60,322 nucleotides of DNA from Clostridiales bacterium. GTDB lineage: Bacteria; Bacillota; Clostridia; Christensenellales; Borkfalkiaceae. Shown here one piece after another: positions 52,434 to 60,023 of this stretch; positions within the stretch are counted from its first letter, which is position 1, and each line of letters starts with the position of its first letter. A model generated the notes under the pieces. It did no database searches and was not told the origin of the DNA. It saw only the letters and a list, made by a program, of their open reading frames with translations. The DNA lies in contig SVHY01000006.1 in the NCBI GenBank assembly GCA_015055545.1, positions 1 to 60,322 on the forward strand, written 5' to 3'. Both the position numbers and the translations under genes were made by a program.

Positions 52434-54986
52434 TTAGTCCAACGCTTCTATCGTCAATTCCCCTTGCGCAAGTTCCGCATCTGTGAAATAAATTTTCTCC
52501 GTTTGCGCTGTTTCGTCGTACACGCTTGCACGTTCTACGCCGTTGACCAAAAATCGACGTTTATTTTCACCCGTCTTGCGGTATTGTAATTGAATATCAC
52601 AACCCTTTACGCGCATAGAAATGCTCGCCGTATCGCACGGGAAATAGCGCGCAGGTCGAACGGTTAAGCCGTGCAAATCGGGTTTCAAACCGAACACTTC
52701 CCATACGAGAGTCTTAATAAGTACGCAACCGCTACCCGTAAACCAGTCGCTCATCGATTCTCCGTCCAAGCCCTTTTCTTCGTTGTATAAATAGGAATTG
52801 GACATAATAAACGGCGTAGTGGAAATATTTTTATGCGTAAGCGGCAGAATTTTAAACAGCTGTTCCCAAGCCTTTTCCGACTCGCCCACTTCAAACATCG
52901 ACCAAAGCCCGAATAACGTTGCGTGAATGTATGTCGCACCGTTTTCCGCCGTACCCTTGGGCAGTTTGGTGATACGCCCGACGTCCTTATTATCGCGTGC
53001 GAAATACGGTTCAAACGTCTTTAATCCGTACTTGGAATCCAAACGTTCGTACGCTTGCATAATATCCTTTTTCAAGCTCTTATCCCACACCAACGCATCA
53101 CATAAAATCCAGTACGCGTTGGACGTCAAGCCATCGCGGCTAAGCCCGTCGTTATCGCAATAGCTTGCGATTTTATAACGCAACTTATCCCCCCAACCGT
53201 GCACGATTTTTCTTTCCCCTTTATCGTTTTGCACGATAGCGTGTTTTTGCAAGCCTTGGCGAATACTTTCACGACGTTGCATATACCCGTCAATTTTATC
53301 GGTATATTTGCCCGTAGCATGGAAAATATCGCACAGTTCAGCAAGATTTTTATACAGTTGCAACGTCGCCATAACGGATACGCCGTCGCCGAAATCGCGG
53401 CTCTTGTCTGCGGAAACGCCCAACCCGTCCAAAGCGTCGTTCCAATCCCCGTACAGTGCACGCAAACACCCCGTGTCTGCGGCGAGTTTGGAAAGCAAAT
53501 ACTCGGCTATGCGCACCAAGTGGTCTAATACAGTATCCTTATCGTCCGAAAACGCCACCGCATTTCCGTCAAATTTATAATACCCGCAAACTTCGTCCAA
53601 AATGGAATAATCGCCCGTAAAACAAAGATAAGTGTACACCGTAGAAATAACCCACACGCCTTGGTCGATATACGGTCGCAAATCCATTTGCGGTAAAATT
53701 CCCTTTGCCGGCGGATAGGAATATTGCCGCGGCGCACGCCCGTCGTCGCCGATATATCCAAGCGCTTCCACGATTTTTCCGCGCGAATACGTAGGAATCC
53801 ACGTAAGCGCCGCTTCCACTTGTTGGAAGATGTCGCGAATCCCAATCAGCGTTCCCGCATAATTTTTCGACCGTGTACAAAACTCCACTTGCCGCAATAC
53901 GTTTTGAATAAAATATTCTATGGCAACCGCGTTCAAGCCTTGCCCTAGCATATCCCCAAACTTGATAATCGGCATACGCTCGTCCGCCGTCTTATTCTTA
54001 TCTTCGCAAGCTTTCCGCGCGACATATTCGTCGATAGCCGCCGTTTCACGGTTCGTCGCAACCATGGTTTCCGCTTTTTCTTTATCGTCGTAAAACGCCG
54101 CCGTATAACTGACGACAAACGATTCTTTCGCGCCAAGCTTTACGGGAATAATATCCCCTGCCACCGCCGTTTCGGTAAATTCCGTGTGCAGTTTTTCCAC
54201 GCCGAACTTACCGTTTATGAGCGCCGTCGAACAGTTGAGCTGGTTGTGCATACTCCCCGTATACACGCTATGCGACGTGGTTCTGTCTATGAACCCGTTA
54301 TACGGACTACGCGCGATTGCCGCGTAATGTTCCATACAGTTTTCCCTGCCGCGGTATTCGGTGGTATGCAAAATATACCCGTAATCGTTTGCCGTGCAAC
54401 GCTTATACCATTTGGTTTCCAAATTCTCGTACGTTGCGTGTGAATTGAGAAAATTGATATACGTCGACACATACGTTTCGCAAACCGTATCCCCCGTGTT
54501 TTCCAAGTACACGGAAAGTCTCAACAGCTTTTTATCGTCTACAAGCATACGTACGACAGACAAAAACGCGGGTGTTTCCGTGAAATAATACGCCGCTTGG
54601 GGCGTAAACACGGTATACCGTCTTATCCCCTTTTCAAACGCTTGTTTTGCAGGTCCTAATAACGAAACGGGAAAATATCCGTCCTCCTGCTTAATTCCCG
54701 CAAAAAACGCTAAATACGGCTCTTTCGCTTCAAATACGGGCAGAAAATGATTGAACGTACTCTCTTCCATCTTGACATTTCCCGACGCATACGCCCAAAG
54801 GGTTAACCCGTCGTAAGCGTAGGGATAGCGCGCATCGCCGTCATCGCGGCGGTAAGAGAGCACCGTATCTTCAGACAAAAAATAACAATCGCTGGGCAGT
54901 TTTCGTTCCTGTTGCAAGGCTTTGTCCCCCTCCAACGCACGAATTGCGCAAAGCAGCGATTGCACCTTACTTTGAAAATCTTGCAT
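52434..54986 (-). CDS. GH94-type disaccharide phosphorylase
   Basis: An 850-residue cytoplasmic enzyme. An N-terminal beta-sandwich (to about 290) precedes an alpha/alpha barrel with LYGDWNDALDGLG, where the Asp in DWND is the general acid of cellobiose/chitobiose phosphorylases; GMSDWF-like MSDWFTGSG and HATLFGLWSMFEVG are further family stretches. It splits a beta-linked disaccharide with phosphate, giving a sugar 1-phosphate and saving ATP. The length is between cellobiose and chitobiose phosphorylases, so the exact disaccharide is unclear. It has its own promoter. Confidence 0.88.
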   Translation of the reverse strand: MQDFQSKVQSLLCAIRALEGDKALQQERKLPSDCYFLSEDTVLSYRRDDGDARYPYAYDGLTLWAYASGNVKMEESTFNHFLPVFEAKEPYLAFFAGIKQEDGYFPVSLLGPAKQAFEKGIRRYTVFTPQAAYYFTETPAFLSVVRMLVDDKKLLRLSVYLENTGDTVCETYVSTYINFLNSHATYENLETKWYKRCTANDYGYILHTTEYRGRENCMEHYAAIARSPYNGFIDRTTSHSVYTGSMHNQLNCSTALINGKFGVEKLHTEFTETAVAGDIIPVKLGAKESFVVSYTAAFYDDKEKAETMVATNRETAAIDEYVARKACEDKNKTADERMPIIKFGDMLGQGLNAVAIEYFIQNVLRQVEFCTRSKNYAGTLIGIRDIFQQVEAALTWIPTYSRGKIVEALGYIGDDGRAPRQYSYPPAKGILPQMDLRPYIDQGVWVISTVYTYLCFTGDYSILDEVCGYYKFDGNAVAFSDDKDTVLDHLVRIAEYLLSKLAADTGCLRALYGDWNDALDGLGVSADKSRDFGDGVSVMATLQLYKNLAELCDIFHATGKYTDKIDGYMQRRESIRQGLQKHAIVQNDKGERKIVHGWGDKLRYKIASYCDNDGLSRDGLTSNAYWILCDALVWDKSLKKDIMQAYERLDSKYGLKTFEPYFARDNKDVGRITKLPKGTAENGATYIHATLFGLWSMFEVGESEKAWEQLFKILPLTHKNISTTPFIMSNSYLYNEEKGLDGESMSDWFTGSGCVLIKTLVWEVFGLKPDLHGLTVRPARYFPCDTASISMRVKGCDIQLQYRKTGENKRRFLVNGVERASVYDETAQTEKIYFTDAELAQGELTIEALD

Positions 54987-55018
54987 AACGTTCTCCTTAT
55001 GTTATCACATATAGTTTC

Positions 55019-55047
55019 ATTATAGCAAATCGGTTATGGAAAGTCAA
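55019..55047 (-). promoter_or_regulatory. Promoter of the GH94 gene
   Basis: Minus-strand TTGACT (55042-55047) and TATAAT (55019-55024), 17-bp spacing. Confidence 0.7.
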
Positions 55048-55091
55048 TTTTTTAATTTTTTAAACGATGTTGCAGTTTTTAAACTAAATTC

Positions 55092-55124
55092 CCAAAAATT
55101 AACCACCTGCCAAAGCAGGTGGTT
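55092..55124 (-). terminator. Terminator after the aldolase gene
   Basis: AACCACCTGC and GCAGGTGGTT (55101-55110, 55115-55124), 4-nt loop; read on the minus strand the stem is followed by AATTTTT. Confidence 0.8.
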
Positions 55125-55133
55125 ATATTCGTT

Positions 55134-55970
55134 TTACGCTTTATTCGCACAGCCGAACAGGGAGATTTTTTTCTTCACTTCTTCCTTGATGTATTGCACT
55201 TTCAAGTTTCTCGTTTCCAAATACCCAAGCCCCTTTTCCGCGCCTTCCTTCATCGCTCGGTCGCCCGCAAGGCACAAGTCGGTGAAGATATTCATCTTCG
55301 CGATACCTTTTGCGATAGAGTTTTTGAAATCGTCATCGGTCAAGCCGCTGCCGCCGTGTAATACGAGCGGAACGTCCACCGTCGAACGGATTTCTTCCAA
55401 ACGCTTCAAATTGAGCATAGGCTTTTTCTTATACACACCGTGCGCCGTACCGATGGCTACTGCAAGCGCGTCCACGCCCGTCGCTTCCAAGTACGCTTTC
55501 GCCTCTTCGGGGGTGGTGTACATATCGTGCAAATCTTCGTCGCCGTCCGCCGCTTGACCAACGTGACCGATTTCCCCTTCTACGCTTGCGCCGAACGCAT
55601 GCGCGATTTTCACGATTTCACGCGTTTCCGCAATGTTCGTGGGATAATCTTTCGCCGAGCCGTCGTACATAACGGACGAAAAACCGAGTTTCAACGCCTC
55701 GATACAGCGTTCAAACGTCAAGCCGTGGTCATAGTGCACGACAACGGGCACTTTCGCGCGCTTTGCCGCCGCTAAAACGCTGGGCGCAATCAATTGCAGT
55801 TCACCGTACGGAAGCAATACTTCTGCCGTACCGATAATGATAGGCGCGTTCATTTCTTCCGCCGCTTCGATAACGGCTTGCAACATGTCCGAATCGGTAG
55901 AATTGAACAAGCCCACCGCATAGTTTTCGTTCTGTGCCTTTTTCAGCACGTCGTTCAAATTAACGAGCAT
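55134..55970 (-). CDS. Class II ketose-bisphosphate aldolase
   Basis: A 278-residue zinc aldolase of the FbaA/GatY/AgaY/IolJ group. YAVGLFNSTD at the start, VVVHYDHGLTFE with the catalytic Asp and zinc His, VEGEIGHVGQ with the Glu, AIGTAHGVYK with zinc His, and LHGGSGLTDDD with the third. It cleaves a ketohexose bisphosphate into two trioses. AAGGAG precedes the ATG; the gene overlaps the kinase gene by 16 nt. With the kinase and NagB-like genes upstream it forms the end of a sugar catabolic route. Confidence 0.93.
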   Translation of the reverse strand: MLVNLNDVLKKAQNENYAVGLFNSTDSDMLQAVIEAAEEMNAPIIIGTAEVLLPYGELQLIAPSVLAAAKRAKVPVVVHYDHGLTFERCIEALKLGFSSVMYDGSAKDYPTNIAETREIVKIAHAFGASVEGEIGHVGQAADGDEDLHDMYTTPEEAKAYLEATGVDALAVAIGTAHGVYKKKPMLNLKRLEEIRSTVDVPLVLHGGSGLTDDDFKNSIAKGIAKMNIFTDLCLAGDRAMKEGAEKGLGYLETRNLKVQYIKEEVKKKISLFGCANKA

Positions 55971-56926
55971 ATTTCTTTTCTCCTTATATTTCCGTATAAT
56001 TTTTCAATCGTCTTTTCGTCTTTCATACCGCTAATAGCGTCCGTTTCCGAAAGCGCCGCCGCAGCTGCCAAAGACGCGCGGCGTAAGATATTCTCGTCGC
56101 TTTCGTCTTCGTAAATCCCGATAAGCGCGCCCGCGCAAAACGCGTCGCCCGCCCCCGTCGTACCTTTGATAAAGCCTTTGGGCAAATCCAAGGACGACAA
56201 AACGGTCAACCCGTTTTTAGACAAACACACGCCCACGTCGGGCATATGGATAATCACCCGTTCTTTCACGCCGTACGACATCAGCTTTTCGGCAATCTCC
56301 CGCAAGTTTTCCGCCTTGGGTTCTATCCCCGTCAGCGCACCCGCCTCCACTTCGTTGATAATCAAATTATCTACGTACGGCAAGCAAGGCAAAACCAACG
56401 CGTAGCGGTTGGAATTTTCGCTTACGAGGTCAATGGAAGTTTTGATACCGCGCGCTTTCGCTTCTTGCAAAACGCGCAATCCGTCGCCCGCGTCGATTTT
56501 ATCGAGCAACAGGAAGTAACCGAGATGCAGCATTTTCACTTGCAAGCTATCAAAGTCGAAATCGCCAAAGCCGAACTGCGCGCTTGCGCCTGCGTACGTA
56601 AAAAACGTACGTTGCCCACCCTTTACGCTCATGACTTCGGTAAAACTGGTTTTGTCGTCGCACGTACGCACGTTGCCTATCAAAACGCCGTTATTCGCCA
56701 GCGTATCGTTCACAAACTCGCCGTCCGCGTCCTTGCCGATTTTCCCTACGGCTTTCACCGTCAAATCGGGGCGCATACGCTTGATATCAATGCCGACGTT
56801 GGGTACGCACCCGCCGACGGCTTGCATAACGCTTTGGATTTGCGTCAATTCGCCCGCCTGCGGATACGCCTTAATTTCGTTGATTTTGTCTACGAGAATA
56901 CTTCCCGCAATCGCAATCCCGTTCAT
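55955..56926 (-). CDS. PfkB-family carbohydrate kinase
   Basis: A 323-residue ribokinase-fold kinase. AVGGCVPNVGID is the substrate GG motif (with Cys replacing a Gly/Ala) and GTTGAGDAFCAGALIG holds the anion hole and catalytic Asp. The ATG at 56926 begins one base after the stop of the NagB-like gene, so translation depends on it. In this setting it most likely phosphorylates a ketohexose phosphate such as tagatose or fructose phosphate to the bisphosphate used by the next gene (inference). Confidence 0.9.
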   Translation of the reverse strand: MNGIAIAGSILVDKINEIKAYPQAGELTQIQSVMQAVGGCVPNVGIDIKRMRPDLTVKAVGKIGKDADGEFVNDTLANNGVLIGNVRTCDDKTSFTEVMSVKGGQRTFFTYAGASAQFGFGDFDFDSLQVKMLHLGYFLLLDKIDAGDGLRVLQEAKARGIKTSIDLVSENSNRYALVLPCLPYVDNLIINEVEAGALTGIEPKAENLREIAEKLMSYGVKERVIIHMPDVGVCLSKNGLTVLSSLDLPKGFIKGTTGAGDAFCAGALIGIYEDESDENILRRASLAAAAALSETDAISGMKDEKTIEKLYGNIRRKEICSLI

Positions 56927-56927
56927 A

Positions 56928-57875
56928 TTAATTACATTCCGCAACGAGCGGGCCAGCCAAGTCTTTCAAGAAGAACAATCTTCCTGCAAGCGTGGGGATA
57001 TACGACGAGGTAATCCAAGGCGTCGTACCGTGACGGAGCGTCATCCAAAGGGACATACCCTGCCATTGCATACCGCGACCGAGCGTACCGTCCGCACCGC
57101 CGATAGCGTAATCCGCTTGCAAGAACAAGCCGGGGCCGATCGTGTTCGCACGACAAGGCACGAGGGTCGTACGCGATTTAAAGCTCGTAAGCGCGTTTTG
57201 TTCTACGGTAAGCGGGTGGATTTTCGCCGCGATACGATAAGGTGCTTTTTCCCATTCCGCCGCATCCTTGTAATCTGCCGCAAAGTGCGGTTCCCAGAAC
57301 GCGATATGGCACATTCTGCCGATACCGTACACAAGCACGAGTTTCGCGCCTTCCTTCTTGAGCGCAGCAATCTTTTCGGGATAGGTGGGAAGGTTGTCCT
57401 TGGTTGCGAAGTTTCTTTGGTTCTTCGGCACGGTCAATTCCCCAAGCGGGTTGAAAAGAGCCTGTTCCATAGCGTATTGGAACGCACCCGAATTGTCGGG
57501 AGCAAGCGTGTTACCTTCGCTATCCGCCCATTCGTCCATGTTAAAGGTGTACACGTGTTCACACGATACTTTCCATTCTTTCAAGAAATACACCACCCAC
57601 TTATACATACCCATAGGTCCTACGGGCAAAATGAACGCGATTTTTTCCTTTCTTTCTTTCGCCAAGCGGATTTGCATAGCGATTTCATGACCCATGTACG
57701 TTTCAAATTCGCCGAGGCTATCGCATTGAACGGGCGTGAAATCCTTATTCCAGAACGCCTGTCTTTGCGTTATCGTTTCGGGCGCGTCGATACACGCGTC
57801 GATTTTGTCAAAATCCCAGCCCGCGGGATAAAACCCTTCGAGCATACTACCTTTTACAGTCGAGTTAAAATTCAT
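56928..57875 (-). CDS. NagB-like sugar-phosphate isomerase/deaminase family protein
   Basis: A 315-residue protein. [11 protein letters not shown] replaces the NagB phosphate loop [14 protein letters not shown] keeps the Asp-Glu pair of NMDEY, and [14 protein letters not shown] aligns with GIGxDGHIAFNEP: the ring-opening His and the Glu are kept but the Asp is Met. It therefore belongs to the glucosamine-6-phosphate deaminase/lactonase superfamily with an altered active site. It is followed immediately by a PfkB kinase. A non-phosphorylated or differently phosphorylated amino sugar is a reasonable substrate guess. Confidence 0.75.
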   Translation of the reverse strand: MNFNSTVKGSMLEGFYPAGWDFDKIDACIDAPETITQRQAFWNKDFTPVQCDSLGEFETYMGHEIAMQIRLAKERKEKIAFILPVGPMGMYKWVVYFLKEWKVSCEHVYTFNMDEWADSEGNTLAPDNSGAFQYAMEQALFNPLGELTVPKNQRNFATKDNLPTYPEKIAALKKEGAKLVLVYGIGRMCHIAFWEPHFAADYKDAAEWEKAPYRIAAKIHPLTVEQNALTSFKSRTTLVPCRANTIGPGLFLQADYAIGGADGTLGRGMQWQGMSLWMTLRHGTTPWITSSYIPTLAGRLFFLKDLAGPLVAECN

Positions 57876-57948
57876 AATATATTTTCTCCTTATTATTAAT
57901 TTTTATCATATTTATACGCCATAGCGTAATGTCGCTAACGCGAAAAGC

Positions 57949-57965
57949 GCAAAACTATGTTTTGC
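57949..57965. other. Short hairpin upstream of the structured element
   Basis: GCAAAAC-TAT-GTTTTGC, 7-bp perfect stem with a 3-nt loop, 40 bp ahead of the element at 58008. Confidence 0.4.
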
Positions 57966-58007
57966 TTATTTGGGGGCTTGTTTTGCGGGGCGTTGCCTCA
58001 CACCTCA

Positions 58008-58190
58008 CAAGGGACCTCTTCTCGCGCAAAGCTGTACTTTGCGTTCGGTCACGTTCGCGACTACCTATCGTCGCTCACTTATCTTGGTGCAAAGGTAGCA
58101 CCAAAGAAAATGCAACCATTTTCCGCCCCTGTCACACAAGGCATTATCAATGCCTTGCTTAACGGGCAGCTCGTCCCTTGACCCTTTTTT
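58008..58190 (+). ncRNA. Candidate structured RNA or folded repeat with closing stem and five hairpins
   Basis: An 8-bp closing stem CAAGGGAC (58008-58015)/GTCCCTTG (58173-58180) encloses five local hairpins: 58025-58043 (7 bp), 58057-58074 (5 bp), 58084-58104 (7 bp), 58106-58123 (7 bp) and 58137-58157 (9 bp). A T6 run (58185-58190) follows the closing stem on the plus strand, as at a terminator. It fills the 352-bp gap between the PIG-L and NagB-like genes. Small open frames across it have no ribosome site. It may be a non-coding RNA, or a miniature mobile repeat whose folded form mimics one. No promoter was identified. Confidence 0.45.
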
Positions 58191-58200
58191 GATTGTTCCG

Positions 58201-58226
58201 CAATTATGCATTATGCATTTTGCATT
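58201..58226. repeat. Short ATGCATT repeats next to a stop codon
   Basis: CAATTATGCATTATGCATT plus TTGCATT, immediately after the PIG-L stop (minus strand). A similar copy, CAATTTTGCATTCTGCATT, lies at 32701-32719 at the stop of the EEP gene. Confidence 0.45.
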
Positions 58227-58227
58227 G

Positions 58228-58932
58228 TTACGGCAGCAAGCGTTTAGTCGTGCCCTTCAAAGCCACTTGACATTGTCTAAATCCTTCCGCATACGCCGCG
58301 CCGCATTGATAACCGCGATAACGGGAACAGGTTCTCACCATGTCGGCAAAATCAATATTGTCGTGATCACGCATCCATACGACTTGACTTTCATGACATT
58401 CAAGCATCTTGATTTTTAAATCGATTTCGTCGGTAATATCTACGTATTCCGTCGGGTTAAAATTCACCCCTGCATACGTGTCCATATAATAAATAGGCAC
58501 TAATTTAGCGGGCTGTTTATACTTGCTCTTATAATTAGGCAACGTCGCCGTGAAACTTGCGTCGAACACCAAACGGGAAACCGCCGTGTGGTCGGGCATA
58601 TAATCGTCGGGGTTGTGGGTAATGATAAAATCAGGGTTTGCATACTTGATAATATCCACCATTTTATCTCTGGCTTCTTTGTTATTATCGTAAATATCCA
58701 AATCGTTAAAGCCCGCGCAAATCACTTCAATCCCCGCCATCGCGCCCGCTTTTTTCGCCTCCGCCGCGCGGATTTTGGTGAGCTCATCGGGCGGAATCAC
58801 AACGTGCCCCAAATTCCCCGTAGACGCGTGACAAACGATTACCGTATCGCCGCGCTTCACGCACTTCGCCAACGTACCGCTACAAGCAATTTCAATATCG
58901 TCAGGATGACAACCTACTGCTAAAACTCTCAT
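58228..58932 (-). CDS. PIG-L/LmbE-family deacetylase
   Basis: A 234-residue zinc deacetylase. AVGCHPDDIE is the HPDD-E zinc motif (Cys instead of the usual Ala before it), IITHNPDDYMPDHTAVSR holds the H-x-x-D/DH-x-x-V region with the third zinc His. The family removes N-acetyl groups from GlcNAc-containing molecules. AAGGAG precedes the ATG. It is first in the gene group that continues with NagB-like, kinase and aldolase genes, matching the deacetylate-isomerise-phosphorylate-cleave logic of amino-sugar use. Confidence 0.9.
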   Translation of the reverse strand: MRVLAVGCHPDDIEIACSGTLAKCVKRGDTVIVCHASTGNLGHVVIPPDELTKIRAAEAKKAGAMAGIEVICAGFNDLDIYDNNKEARDKMVDIIKYANPDFIITHNPDDYMPDHTAVSRLVFDASFTATLPNYKSKYKQPAKLVPIYYMDTYAGVNFNPTEYVDITDEIDLKIKMLECHESQVVWMRDHDNIDFADMVRTCSRYRGYQCGAAYAEGFRQCQVALKGTTKRLLP

Positions 58933-58944
58933 AATTTTTTTCTC

Positions 58945-58997
58945 CTTAACTTGTTATAAGTTAAGTATATTATATCATAGATATGTATTTTTAGCAA
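58945..58997 (-). promoter_or_regulatory. Promoter and leader hairpin of the PIG-L gene
   Basis: Minus-strand TTGCTA (58992-58997) and TATAAT (58969-58974), 17 bp apart. CTTAACTT-5 nt-AAGTTAAG (58945-58965) lies at the transcript start, and its last three bases are part of the AAGGAG ribosome site. It may act as an operator or as a leader hairpin hiding the ribosome site. Confidence 0.6.
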
Positions 58998-59055
58998 TGC
59001 CGCACAGTCTTGAAAAAGAGTAAAATATTCCACTCTTTTTTTTACCTTAAATTTA

Positions 59056-59085
59056 TTGACAAATCCACTCGTTTCGTGGTATACT
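59056..59085 (+). promoter_or_regulatory. Promoter of the AraC gene at 59092, leaderless geometry
   Basis: TTGACA (59056-59061) and TATACT (59080-59085), 18-bp spacing; the -10 ends 6 nt before the ATG and there is no Shine-Dalgarno. Confidence 0.7.
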
Positions 59086-59091
59086 TTCCGT

Positions 59092-59979
59092 ATGAGAACA
59101 CAGTATTATAAACACAAGATTGAAAATTTGCTCGTCATCAACAAAATCGTTACCATTCACTATCTTGAATTTGACAAGGATTACGTAGGCAAAGAAGAAT
59201 TTCACGACTTTTGGGAACTCGTTTACGTAGACAAAGGCGAGGCGGTTGCCTCGGCGAACGGCAAGGAATACACCCTACGTGCAGGCGAAGCGATTTTCCA
59301 TCAACCCAACGAACGACACGCCTTGCGCGCGAACGGTCGGCTTGCGCCAAACGTCATCATCGTCTCGTTTACGACCAAAAGCGAATCGGTAGGCTTTTTC
59401 ACCGAAAAGCGGATTACGCTCGATAAGCGGTTGTTACCGTTTATGTACACGATTATCGACGAGAGCAAAAAAACGTTCGATTTACCCTATTCCGACCCCG
59501 CCTTAAAGAAAATGCCCTTGCTCGAAAAACCCACGCTTGGCGGACGGCAGCTTATTAAAAACCTGCTCGAAGTATTGCTTATCAATATCATGCGCGACGA
59601 AACGGAAACGCGGAGCGAAAACACCACGTTCCTACCCAAGGAAGAAATGGAAAGCCAAGTCGCCAAACGGGTAATGGCGTACTTGCAAGAGCATATCCGC
59701 GACGATATCCAAATCGCCGATTTGTGCCACGCACTCCATTACAACAAATCGCACTTATTCGCGCAGTTCAAACGCGCGACGGGCAGATCGATTATGTCCT
59801 ATTTCACGCTCCTAAAAATCGACGCGGCGAAAAAGGATTTACGCCAAAGCGACATGAGCGTAGCCCAAATCGCCGCTCTATACGCATTCGACAGCCCCAA
59901 CTATTTCTCCAAGACCTTTAAAAAATACACTCGTTACACCCCCACTTCCTATCGGAAAATACATAAGGCGAAAAAATAA
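59092..59979 (+). CDS. AraC-family transcriptional regulator
   Basis: A 295-residue regulator. The cupin sensor is clear (HDFWELVYVDKGEAVASANG; AGEAIFHQPNERHALRANG), and the AraC domain starts near 190 (LCHALHYNKSHLFAQFKRA; LYAFDSPNYFSKTFKKYT). The start is set at 59092 by the promoter; a TTG 12 codons earlier is the -35 box. It diverges from the PIG-L gene (start 58932) and is the likely regulator of the amino-sugar genes. Confidence 0.92.
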   Translation: MRTQYYKHKIENLLVINKIVTIHYLEFDKDYVGKEEFHDFWELVYVDKGEAVASANGKEYTLRAGEAIFHQPNERHALRANGRLAPNVIIVSFTTKSESVGFFTEKRITLDKRLLPFMYTIIDESKKTFDLPYSDPALKKMPLLEKPTLGGRQLIKNLLEVLLINIMRDETETRSENTTFLPKEEMESQVAKRVMAYLQEHIRDDIQIADLCHALHYNKSHLFAQFKRATGRSIMSYFTLLKIDAAKKDLRQSDMSVAQIAALYAFDSPNYFSKTFKKYTRYTPTSYRKIHKAKK

Positions 59980-59984
59980 AATTC

Positions 59985-60019
59985 CCCCGTTGCGCAATTC
60001 CTTACCGCAACGGGGTTTT
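59985..60019 (+). terminator. Intrinsic terminator after the AraC gene
   Basis: CCCCGTTGCG (59985-59994) pairs with CGCAACGGGG (60006-60015), followed by TTTT. Confidence 0.8.
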
Positions 60020-60023
60020 CGTT

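Noticed and set aside
57929-58181. Two overlapping plus-strand frames of 74-77 codons
   Set aside because: They cross the hairpin-rich element, lack ribosome sites and show no family features.
58008-58190. tRNA or known riboswitch as explanation of the structured element
   Set aside because: The multi-arm layout does not have tRNA arm lengths, anticodon arm or T-loop, and I recognise no riboswitch core; left as unknown.
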